A stretch of 64,000 bases of DNA, from the NCBI RefSeq assembly GCF_000283155.1, contig NW_004454229.1, forward strand, positions 9,815,733 through 9,879,732, read 5' to 3'. This stretch comes from Ceratotherium simum simum (taxonomy: Eukaryota > Chordata > Mammalia > Perissodactyla > Rhinocerotidae). Under the pieces are notes generated by a model. That model ran no database searches, was not told where the DNA came from, and saw nothing but the letters and a program-made list of their open reading frames with translations. The translations under genes and the position numbers were made by a program. How positions within the stretch are numbered: position 1 is the stretch's first letter; every line of letters starts with the position of its first letter. This document shows, piece by piece, positions 55,060 through 64,000 of this stretch.

Positions 55060-55690
55060 AAAACATGAAACACTGGGCTCGAGGCTGGCGTCCACATGTG
55101 GCTAACAATGAAACCAGCTCCAAAGAAGAGAGACGGCACCCCTCTCATTATAGTGCAGCACTGGGCAATTCAGAGATGCCGTCTGGCAATCCTAATAGCT
55201 ACAGGCTGGCTATTTAATGACTGACAAAGACAAGAAGAGAGAGGAACCATTATTTGATGCCTAAAAGTTACAGAAAATGAAAGAGGGGGTTTGGGTGCGT
55301 AAAAAGTACTGTTCCATTCCTTCAGGCAATTAGTTTAATCAGGGCAGAAACAGCTCAGCGTGCTGGCGTACTCGGATCTCCTTTTTCTGTTCCATCAAAG
55401 GATAATATATATTTTCACCTTCAGAAAGGTTAGGTAATTATAAACGTATTCTCCTTACTCATAATATTTTAAGCAAGTAATTGTTGCCCATGGGAAAATG
55501 TTTAATTATTTCTGATGAACAGTTGTGGCACAGAAACCAGAGAACATGACAGGCAGAGTGTGGAAACCGTGGCCCGATTCTTAATTGTGTGGGAATCTTG
55601 TCTTTTCATCGTGGAAAAAAAATCCCATATTGATTTTTCTCTCAATTGATTTCACAAAATTTTCAGTTTAGCAACACTGAGTCTCTCCAA
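55060..55690. promoter_or_regulatory. Repeat-free island, candidate conserved non-coding element
   Basis: No recognisable transposon for about 600 bp. Contains 'caggcaattagtttaatcag' (near 55323) and a 'gtttaattatttctgatgaa' block. No coding frame of note. Confidence 0.25.
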
Positions 55691-55984
55691 TTACAGCATC
55701 TTCTCGACTTCCTTGGCTAGAGCCTGCCTCATGTCCTTACCACGGAAACCTCACACAGCTGCGGGTTGGGCTGCCCAGCTAGCGCCCTTCCGTGGACACT
55801 ACAGCGTCCTCACTGTACCGCCCTCTCCTGGGCAAATATCCTTAGAGAGGGTAGGGAAACAGCAAGTGCACGCAGCTCTGGGATGGCACAAAGAGATGAG
55901 AAGCCGTTTCTCACTCCGTGTATGGGATGGAGGGACATTCGAGGAGGTGGGGCTTAGGGCACCTGTAGATGACAGTGCTCCCTG
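55691..55984. other. Unassigned non-coding stretch
   Basis: A 118-codon plus-strand frame (55713-56069) runs through here into a MIR; no domain evidence, so not called. Confidence 0.35.
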
Positions 55985-56085
55985 CAGGATGCCTCACGTT
56001 ATGGACGGGAAACCTGAGACCCAGTGGGGAAGTGGCTTGCCAGGAGCTACACAGCAAAGCAGGTCTTAAACAGAAATCTTCTGAC
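55985..56085 (-). mobile_element. MIR SINE, core
   Basis: 'ggcttgccaggagctacaca' and GGGAAACCTGAGACCC mark the reversed core. Confidence 0.7.
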
Positions 56086-56304
56086 TCCAAATCCAGTTTA
56101 TCTGGAAAGGGAAATAGAAGCAAATTGAACTGGGAAGAGCACAGGTTTCAACGCCAGTGGAGTTGACATGCCAATCTGAGAACAGACCCTGCAGGAAGGA
56201 ATGGGTTCCAGGGAAACTGGCAGATGAAAGGGGCTGGAGGCGTAACTGGCAGGGGCTACAGACAAGCCCCACTGGGCTCTCTTCCCTCCGGCTGGTGCCT
56301 CCAC

Positions 56305-56365
56305 TCGGGGTGGCATACAGCGGCTAAGACCAGGCAACTCTGGAATCAGACAAACCTGACTTCAA
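56305..56365 (+). mobile_element. MIR SINE head fragment
   Basis: 'caactctggaatcagacaaa' then 'cctgacttcaaatctgcctt' is the plus-strand head, cut short. Confidence 0.65.
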
Positions 56366-56500
56366 ATCTGCCTTTCCCTAACAATGTGATGAAGCAGGCA
56401 TCACTACCCCGCTTTACATACTTAGGAAACTGAGGCTCAGACAAGTCCAGGGCTCTCCCAGGACACAGTCTCACTGGGACTCTGACCCACCTCATTTTCC
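56366..56500 (-). mobile_element. MIR SINE, abutting the previous in opposite orientation
   Basis: 'taggaaactgaggctcagac' is the reversed core. Confidence 0.75.
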
Positions 56501-56639
56501 ACCTACCACCACAGGTAAGGGTATTTCCATTTCTTTACATTTACAGAGTGATTTTAACTCTAAAATCCGTAGTTTTGTAGCTTAAATTTTAATTCACTTG
56601 TACATTAAAAACTGCTTATAGACACGTATGTTGCTAGAA

Positions 56640-56790
56640 AAATTTTTTTAAATAATTTTATTGAGATAATTGTAGATTCACATAAAGTTCTAAGAAATAA
56701 TACTGAGATTCCATGTACATGATAGTCAACTTTTTGATGAAGGTTTTATATCAAATATGAAAGACTTTGGACCAAGGGGACTTAATAAAA
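56640..56790 (-). mobile_element. L1 (old) relic, antisense
   Basis: 'ttttattgagataattgtag' and 'attcacataaagttctaaga' are antisense old-L1 text. Confidence 0.55.
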
Positions 56791-56804
56791 AGAAAAGTAA
56801 TGTC

Positions 56805-57015
56805 AGGCAGCAAATATAGTGGTTAAGTCTGCAGGCATTAAAGCTCTGTTGCCTGGGTCCAAATCCCGGCACCACCACTTCTCAGCTTCATGATCCCTGG
56901 TGAGTCACTTGGCCTGTTTCCACATGTGTGTGACAAGGATGATCACAGCCACCTCGCCTATTAGGACTGCTGTGGGACTACACGAGATCATACACATAAA
57001 GTGCTGAGAACATAT
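56805..57015 (+). mobile_element. MIR SINE
   Basis: 'atatagtggttaagtctgca', 'ctgggtccaaatcccggcac' and 'cacataaagtgctgagaaca' in order. Confidence 0.85.
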
Positions 57016-57710
57016 AACCAGGTGATCTTTGATATTCCTGGCATGTATCTACATTTTTGTGTGTGTCCTAAATCAAGAAACAAACTCAATCTTTTCCCCA
57101 CCTATTTCTTGCCCTTTGTGGGTAAGGTGGAGGTAGGGATTGGTTTGTTCCAGAGACTGGGAATAAGTTTGTAGCTTTTTTGTTTTAACCTAAACAACAT
57201 TTACTTAACGATTTTATTCGTCCATACCGTCAATAAACGTGTTCTTTCATATGTGGAAATTCAACTTTTTTTGGTACCAGATTTCCCTGCTTGTGGGAAG
57301 ATATTCAAAGACATCAGCAGTTTCTTGCAAACGTGTGAATTTTATTCCTTTCTTTCTTTTGTGAAGTCTTGAATACAGAGAACATGACAAAAAAAAATTT
57401 CCTCGTGAAATAGAAGCTATTTCCTAATTTCGTCTATGTGCGAAGTTTATGTGTTCTAAACCAACAGGGAAGGGAATTACTTCTGGATCCCGGAGGCAAA
57501 GTGAAAAGTGTATGATCTGATCCCAGTGTTAGATGTGGAAGTCTTTAGGTAATTCTCTCATTTTATCCTATTCAGGAAATAGCTCTCTAAAGAACACAAG
57601 CAGTGCCTACACCTGTTTTGTAGACTGATAAATAATTAGAGCAGATGGAAGTTTAACAAGAGCAAAGGTCAAAGCAGTTGAAGGCATCTTCGGTGCTACT
57701 GGGTTCAACT
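57016..57710. other. Unassigned non-coding stretch
   Basis: No repeat recognised; T-rich runs near 57178 and 57265. Confidence 0.4.
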
Positions 57711-57792
57711 CCCCCCACCCTGCTCCCTGCCCCCAGACCACTCCCACGCACAGACCACCACCACCACCTCCCCCAGCACCACCACCACCACT
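57711..57792. repeat. C-rich / CCA-repeat tract
   Basis: CCCCCC runs and two blocks of CCA units (near 57755-57768 and 57776-57791) on the plus strand, so the minus strand is strongly G-rich. The Gly/Trp-rich minus-strand frames here come from this tract. Confidence 0.85.
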
Positions 57793-58619
57793 TGAGGAGG
57801 AACCCAGAGTCCATAAAATGGCAATGATCTGCTGGTTTGCACAAAGCCACCCAAGAGTGAATGACAGGCAAAAAAGATTCTTCAGAACCCTCATGACACT
57901 TCCGTTCAAACTTTGTTTAACTCTTGCACCACATGCAGCATTTGTTTCATGTTCCTGCTTCCTGACTAGCTCGGAAGTATATTTACCTACGGATGCTCCG
58001 TGCCCAGCACCGAGTTTCTCTCTCAGCGGCTGCTCAGGAAGTACGTTCCCAATGGAACTGAATGCAAACCACCCATCTCCCTGACCTATGGTGTCTCTCT
58101 TAGACTATCCTGCCAACCTCCAGAAGTCCTGTTTTTCAAGGGTGGTTTTATAAAAGTCCGTGTTAAGCTAGGAATGGGGATAAATACTACAAGTGCCACT
58201 GGGCATAGGCTCATGGCAGAGTAATTAGGGAAAACGGCAGGCCCTGCGCTAGTGGGATGGAGGCAGTCTCCCATGGAGAGGGGCGCTTGGCTGTGCACTG
58301 TGTGATGTTGAGTGGACCTGGAAAAGACCTCAGTTCCCTGCTGCCTCTTTCTTTGGGAGGGGAGAGGAATTACCTGACCACTTTGGGAAAGCCAAGCTTT
58401 GTTATCAGGGTGTCAGCCCCACAAGAATAAGGAATGCCCTGTTCTACGATGCCAGCCAGTCCCAGGAGTTTGCACAGCAGACAAGAATAGGCAACTTTAG
58501 CAAGACTGCAAGAGCCATTCTGTGGACACACTGGCTTGCCTCTCCTCAATGAGGAAATGTAAGTCAATCCATTCTTCACAAGGTTTCAGACCTTCGTCCA
58601 TCTGGTCAACCAGGGTCAG
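57793..58619. other. Unassigned non-coding stretch
   Basis: No transposon recognised over about 800 bp. Short frames on both strands (67-88 codons) have no domain evidence. Confidence 0.4.
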
Positions 58620-58930
58620 CATTTAAGTCCCTGGCCCTGCTTCATGGAGAAGGATAGTAGTATTACTGTTTATGATGTGTCTCCTTAGTGATATTCCTTC
58701 CTTCAGGAGGCCTTCCCTGACTTCCAGGGTCAGCCTGTCTCATGCTTCCGGTAGCAGCTGGTATATCTCAGTGCATGGTAATCACTTGGTCAATGCCCCT
58801 CTTACTTGCTAAATTACCAGTTCCGTGGGGGCAGGGACTATATTTCCAGTTCACTGTCCTATTCCTTGACCTAGGGCAGACCTTGGTACACAGTAGGTGC
58901 TTAACAAATACTTTTTGAATAAATGACTCA
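58620..58930 (+). mobile_element. L2 LINE 3' end
   Basis: 'caggaggccttccctgactt', 'gtgggggcagggactatatt' and 'ggtacacagtaggtgcttaa' are L2 landmarks in order. Confidence 0.85.
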
Positions 58931-58964
58931 CAATAAGAAAAACAAATACCATATAGTCCTGGAA

Positions 58965-59135
58965 AGCTTACAAAGTACTTTTTACTTGTATTAACCATTT
59001 CATTTAGTTCTCACACAATCCATATGAAGGAAAATTATTATTCAAATTTTTACCAATGAGGAAAACTAGGGATTAAAGAGGATAAACTGCTTAGTAACAA
59101 GGTTGAGAGTTGCAGTCAAGTTGGGATGGCCCAGT
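58965..59135 (-). mobile_element. MIR SINE
   Basis: 'accaatgaggaaaactaggg' and 'catttagttctcacacaatc' fit a reversed MIR. Confidence 0.65.
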
Positions 59136-59929
59136 CCAGCTCTCTTGGTGTGATATTATGTGACCTTCCTCCTTGCTCTTTAAATTCTCTTTCTATTTGT
59201 CTAACCACCTAAGATAAACTTAGAACCACCAGTGCCTTCCATCCCCCACACCTGGTGTGGGAGCCCAATTAATAACTGCAAAAAGCATTTGCTATTGTTC
59301 CGAGGAGCTGGGAATCAATGTGTTCATTAGCAAGCTCCCCCTCCCTGCAATCAGCTAGGAAGATGAGGTGCTGTTCTATTTCTCTTCAACCATCTGTGAC
59401 TAAAAATGTTCTTTGAAATTCACTCTTCCCCAACTCGCACAATTATATTTCCATCTCATCTTCATCTCCCTTCCCCACCCCACCCCTGCAAACCCTGCAA
59501 ATAAACCCCCAGAACCCCATCCCCCCCTGATGACCTGAGCCTCTTTCCCAGACCCTCCCGAGTCAGCAAGAAAGGGGCCTAGACACAGTAGGTGGCTCTA
59601 GGCCTTGATTTTTGTTTAGAAGGAAAGCAGGCTTTCACCCCCAGTGCTTCCCAGTCTGTCCGCGCGGTGTTCATGGCTTGTTAGTTCAGACACTCCAAAG
59701 GGGAGGCAGCTGATGTGAGGAAAGTTCAGACAGACGCTAAATCTGAGCCTGCAGGGCCCCAGCTCCCCGTGTCCCGTCTGCTCAGAGCCACTCCCATTTT
59801 CCGGGGTGCAAGCTGATGGGCCAGCTGCCAGACTAAGCCGAATCTCAAATGACGTGAGATTTTGGGGATCCATTGTATATACTGAACTTGGTCTGTATAG
59901 GATCAACCACTGGGGAAAGTAAAACACAC
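59136..59929. other. Unassigned non-coding stretch
   Basis: C-rich around 59460-59530. 59600-59860 is GC-richer with a few CpGs. The 103-codon minus-strand frame (59616-59927) has no domain evidence. Confidence 0.4.
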
Positions 59930-60830
59930 TTTTTATTTAAAACAAAATTCAAACCTACTTAAAAGTTGCAAATATAACACAATGAATACCTGAACACCCT
60001 TTATCTAGACTCACCAACTCTTAATATTTTGTCACATTTGTCTTATCTCTTTCCCTATATACTTTTTCCTTATTTTTTTTCCCTTAAACCATTTGAGAGT
60101 AAGCTGGCAACATCACGACACTTTACCCCTAAACTCTATCATGCATCTTCTAAGAACAAGGATATTTTCCTGCATAACCACAATACTATGATCTCATGCA
60201 GTAATTAGAGCACTATTATATATCGGATCATTTCTTTCCCACGTAGGATCCAATCAAGGATCATGCATTGCATTTAATTGCTGTTTCTTGTTAGCCTGTA
60301 GTCTGAAACTGGTCCTCAGTCCTTTCTTTTTCATGACATTGACAATTTTGAATAGGGTAAGCCAGTTGTTCTTCAGAATGGTCCTAAATTTGAATCACAT
60401 GATTCCAGTTAGCCCCATCACCGGTGACATTAAATGTATCATATGATTAATATGGTGCTCGCCATATTTCTTCATTGTAAAGGCACCTTTTCCCTGTGTG
60501 ATGAATCAGTCCTCTCTGGGATGCTATTTGAGAGCATATGAACATCCTTTTCCCAAACAACTTTTAATATGATAGTTTAAGCATCGTTGATATACTTACC
60601 TAAATCAATTATTAGACCAGGGGTTGCAAAATAGTAGTTTTCTAATGCTACCATTCCTCATACATTAGTTGGTTTCTTCCGTAAAAGAGCTTTCTCTCTC
60701 CCTCTCCAATTTTTAGTATCACTCTAGACTCATGGATTCCTTTCTGTATTGTTCAGCGTGTTAGAATCCATTATTCTTTCTGTTGCTCCAATCGAGTAGC
60801 TTGAAGGAGAAGATATTAAGTCTTCTAGCT
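59930..60830 (-). mobile_element. L1 (old L1M-type) relic, antisense
   Basis: 'caccaactcttaatattttg', 'aggatattttcctgcataac', 'aattgctgtttcttgttagc' and 'ttattagaccaggggttgca' follow a long old-L1 antisense consensus over about 900 bp. Confidence 0.6.
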
Positions 60831-60964
60831 TCCTCCCATCCTCTTTCTCCCCAACCTCAGTCATATGAGGCTTTACTCCCTGACCCCTCCTATTCACGCT
60901 GCTGAAATTTATTCCTGACAGGGAAACCTGAGAAGTCACAGGGAGAAATCTGGAACTGTAGCAT

Positions 60965-61065
60965 GATGCCCATTCCCATGATGAGCTCCTAGAGAGACAG
61001 AGTCACATCCTGAGTACCCAGCACAGTGCCTGACAGGTAGTGGGCACTCGCTGGTTATTATGGGA
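60965..61065 (+). mobile_element. L2 3' end fragment
   Basis: 'gatgagctcctagagagaca' and 'cacagtgcctgacaggtagt' in order. Confidence 0.7.
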
Positions 61066-61379
61066 TGCAGCCAGAAACAATTGCTTCAACCAAGCACAAA
61101 GTGGCAGCTCAAAATCTCAGACAATCTTTATCAGAGGACAGGGAAGGAAAATTCACCTTTAGAGACCACTTAAAATGGGCCAGGCCCCTGATCAACTTAG
61201 CAAAAAGCAGCCATAGTAGTTTGGCCTTTTACATGAGATGCTAATAAACTTATCTGATGTTTTTAGTCACGTTATTATGGGCCTGTCACATGCAGCTGAA
61301 CTTATATCCTAGATAACACATTCCCCATAGTACATCATGCTCTGGTCCTGATGGCTCTTTCTGGTTCCCTGAACACACT
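61066..61379. other. Unassigned non-coding stretch
   Basis: No repeat or exon recognised. Confidence 0.4.
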
Positions 61380-61540
61380 ACCTCAGTGCTTCTCAAAGGA
61401 ATGGCCTGGGAATCTTCTTAAAATGCAGACCCTTATTCAGTGGGTCCGGGCTGGGGACTGAGATTCTGCAAATCTAACAAGCTCCCAGGTGAAGCTCATG
61501 TTGCTGGTCTGAGGACCACACCACACTTTTTCAATAGCAA
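61380..61540 (+). mobile_element. MER20-type hAT-Charlie DNA transposon
   Basis: The terminal repeat 'cagtgcttctcaaaggaatg', then 'cttcttaaaatgcagaccct', 'gactgagattctgcaaatct' and 'aacaagctcccaggtgaagc' match MER20. Non-autonomous. Confidence 0.85.
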
Positions 61541-61554
61541 GGCATGACTCGGTT

Positions 61555-61675
61555 TCACATCTGTATGCGTTTGCAAATGCTGTTCCCCTTGTCTCAAATC
61601 CTTGCCACTCCTTATGTATCTTGAAAATTCCTATTTATTCTTTACAGTCTTGCTTAGGGGTCATCTCTTCTTTCA
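61555..61675 (+). mobile_element. L2 fragment
   Basis: 'tgcaaatgctgttccccttg' and 'gcttaggggtcatctcttct' fit L2 on the plus strand. It meets a reversed L2 at about 61675. Confidence 0.6.
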
Positions 61676-63235
61676 TTCACCAGCTGGCTTGTGAGCACCA
61701 ACTATATGCCATCACTGTTTCGGGCCCGGAGATCCACAACTGTACAAAATAAGAGAGGTCTGTGCTCTCAGAAACCCCACACTCGAGGAGAGAGAGACTA
61801 TGAAATAAGCAAACAAATAAACCAACAAGATAACTGAAAATGATGACAAGAAAATGAAGAGGGAGGATGGCCAAGGCAGGGGCATTCCTTTAGGTACACG
61901 GTCAGGGAAGGACTTTTAGAGGGGCGAGATAATTGAGCTGGGGTCTGACATAAGAAAGTAAGTCAGCCCTATGATAGCCGCAGGATAGAAGAGAATTCCA
62001 GGCAGAGAAAGGAACGAGGGCAATGCCCCAAAGCTTGGAATGTTAAAGGACTTAAAATAAAGCAGGTGTAGCTTAAGGACAGTGAGTGATGGGGAGAGAG
62101 CTATGAGCAGAGATGGGGAGAGTCAAGGGCTAGGTGACGCAGGACCTTCGGCCATGGTGATGTGTTAGAATTTCATCGCAACCGAAATGGGAAATCATTG
62201 GAGCGTTTTAAGCACGGGAACGATAGGATTTAATTTATGTTTTTAAAAGATCACTCTGGATGCTCCATGAAAAATGTAGGGTAATAATAGCTAATGATAA
62301 TAGCTAACATTTATTGATTGTGCTTATTATATGCCAGACATTGCTCTGAGTGCTTACATATATTAACTCATTTAGTGCTCGCAATAACCAGATAAAATGG
62401 GTACTATTATTTTTCTCATTTTATAGATGAAACAATTGAGACAAAAAAACTAATAAACTTGTCCAAGTCATATAGCTAGCATATGTTGGAGCTAAGATTT
62501 GAACCCAGGCAGTTTGGCTGCAGAGTCCTTACACTACACTGCTTTGCTCCACCACAGGCGAAAGCACAGAAGGAGGGAGACTCGCCAGGAGAGACTCACA
62601 GCGGTCAAGGTTAGGGATGTCGCTGGCTTGGACCACAGCAGTGTTTGCTGAGGTGGAAAGACTTGGACACATCTGAGAATTATTTGGGGGTTGCAAATGG
62701 GAGTGGGGGGTTAAAGGATAAGGAGCCATCAAGGATGGTTTCTAAACAGGCAGATTGGTGATGTGTCCACGTGCTGAGACGGGGGAGGCTGGGTGAGACA
62801 CACACTTGACAGGAAATCGAGACTTATGCTTTAAAAATGTAAATTTTGAGATGGTTATTCGATATACAAGTGAGAGGAGATGACAAGTAGGTATGAGTGC
62901 AGAGGTGGGGGGTAGAAGTCTGTGTTAGAAATGCAAACTTGGGAGTCACTATCATGAGTAGGCTATTCACCACCATGGGAGTGAGTGTAGGGGGAGGAGA
63001 GAAGGGTCAGTAGTAAAACCGGGGCTCACTAACATACAGAGATTGGGAAGAAGATGAGAAGCCAGCAAAAAAGATGGGACAACAGGGGCCAGAGAAGTGG
63101 GAGAAAAACCAGGAGGGGGTGGGATTAGAGAAGCCAAGATAGACAAGTGTATACAGAGGAGTGGAATGAATATTCCTCGGCAGTTAAGTGAGAGGAAGGC
63201 AGAGAAGAATCCATTAAATTTGGCCATGTGGATGT
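61675..63235 (-). mobile_element. L2 LINE: 3' UTR plus reverse-transcriptase ORF relic, split by a MIR
   Basis: The longest L2 in the window. Read in reverse it runs from the RT core (about 63235 to 62560) to the tail near 61680. Around 62945-62985 the reversed sequence corresponds to the YADD-SQ region of the CR1-clade RT, with the catalytic motif degraded and a stop codon in it. 'gatcactctggatgctccat' near 62250 and 'ctatatgccatcactgtttc' near 61702 give the downstream order. A MIR at 62285-62550 interrupts it. Non-functional. Confidence 0.8.
62285..62550 (-). mobile_element. MIR SINE nested in the L2
   Basis: 'atatgccagacattgctctg' to 'gatttgaacccaggcagttt' is a complete reversed MIR; L2 sequence continues on both sides. 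Confidence 0.85.
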
Positions 63236-63239
63236 AACA

Positions 63240-63540
63240 GAGTCTGCCATTGCCTGCAAATACTCCATTCTCCCTCCTGCCTTAGTAATGGTACCCCACT
63301 GGGGCACAATATTGTTTGGAATAAAGATCTTATTTCCCGGTCTCTCTAACAGCTAAGTATGTCCATGAAGCCAGATTCTGTAAACAGAATTGCTGAGATA
63401 ACTTTCTGGGAAGGATCCTTAAAGGCTGACTCAACAGGCAGAAGCCCCGTTTTCCTTTCTACTGCCTGGAATGTGGTTTGGATGTTTGGAGCCCCAGCAG
63501 CCATTGTGTATGCAGAAGAGGTTGCATGACAACATAGAGT
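63240..63540. other. Possible LTR-like remnant
   Basis: 'ggagccccagcagccattgt' near 63489 and 'ctgccttagtaatggtaccc' near 63278 recall MaLR-type LTR text, but the rest does not align convincingly. Confidence 0.3.
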
Positions 63541-63544
63541 GTAG

Positions 63545-63790
63545 AATAATAATAATGAACACATACCTATATAGTATCAGATACTGCTTTAAATGCCTCA
63601 TATATTTGAATTCTTTAATCCTCAAAACAATCCTATGACATAAAGACTGTTATCCTTATTTTACATAAGAAAACTAAGGCACAGGGAGGTTAAGTAACTT
63701 GCTCACGGTCCCACAGCTAGAATATGGCAGAACTAGTATACAAACCCAGGCAATGTGGCTTAGCTCCTGACTACCCTGCCACACTCTCTG
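63545..63790 (-). mobile_element. MIR SINE, full length
   Basis: 'acataagaaaactaaggcac', 'taacttgctcacggtcccac' and 'acaaacccaggcaatgtggc' in reversed order. Confidence 0.85.
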
Positions 63791-64000
63791 AGATGGAGGT
63801 TTGGGGTCATGAAGGACGATCAGGCTGCCTAACTACGTGTTTTCGTCTAGCTACATGCAGCTGCTCTGGGGCCAGGAGAGGGGAAGACAGCTGGACCCTC
63901 TAGAACCGTGGTCCGGACAGCCCAGTAGGACAGAGAGGGAAAGCGAAAGCTATTGAAGCCTGTTACTAGAGTGATTATATTGATGGACCATAGACTCTAA
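63791..64000. other. Unassigned non-coding window end
   Basis: No repeat or exon recognised. Confidence 0.4.

Noticed and set aside
57607..57909. Gly-rich minus-strand protein
   Set aside because: Translation of the CCA/C-rich tract.
1..64000. CRISPR array, operon, riboswitch or other prokaryotic system
   Set aside because: Repeat content, SINE/LINE families and lack of coding density show mammalian nuclear DNA; no regularly spaced direct repeats were seen.

Overview
This is vertebrate nuclear DNA, almost certainly from an odd-toed ungulate (Perissodactyla; horse family or a relative). The main evidence is one SINE at 15465-16082 that reads as an ERE-1-type (equine repetitive element) copy on the minus strand, with a clean 11-bp target-site duplication. 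I find no supportable protein-coding gene, exon, or functional RNA gene. All the longer open frames are short, lack homology that I can recognise, and fall in repeats, microsatellites or an assembly gap. The window reads as an intergenic gene desert or a large intron.

Most of the sequence is old mammalian retrotransposon debris: roughly 50 MIR SINE fragments and more than 30 L2 LINE fragments, spread from end to end on both strands. Old L1 relics lie at 4785-5300, 11270-12545, 13322-13600, 25340-26313, 41115-41615, 46940-47205, 56640-56790 and 59930-60830. DNA-transposon (hAT-Charlie) remnants lie at 30890-31092, 51500-51645 and 61380-61540. MaLR-type LTR remnants lie at 34400-34590, 39587-39945, 41795-42140 and 52400-52920.

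Three insertions look younger or better defined. (1) A 533-bp solo LTR of gammaretrovirus-like (ERV1) type at 10230-10762, with a 4-bp CAAT duplication, a CCAAT box, a TATA box, an ATTAAA signal and about 27 surviving CpGs; it splits a MIR. (2) The ERE SINE at 15465-16082, which contains a 295-base N gap flanked by an identical 31-bp sequence, so the gap is probably an assembly artefact or hides a tandem copy. (3) A composite SINE at 31301-31698 with a tRNA-Glu-like head and an RTE-like tail, bounded by an imperfect 14-bp duplication.

Between the repeats are several repeat-poor, AT-rich islands (about 400-870, 5890-6250, 14640-14900, 38985-39180, 45720-46150, 49300-50260, 55060-55690) and one GC-richer island (29380-29800). 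They look like candidate conserved non-coding elements, but that needs cross-species alignment. I did not find a new genetic system. The most useful leads are the young solo LTR with its E2F-like motif cluster, the probable false gap, the roughly 90 percent identical L2 segment pair at 1429 and 3758, and the island at 49300-50260.
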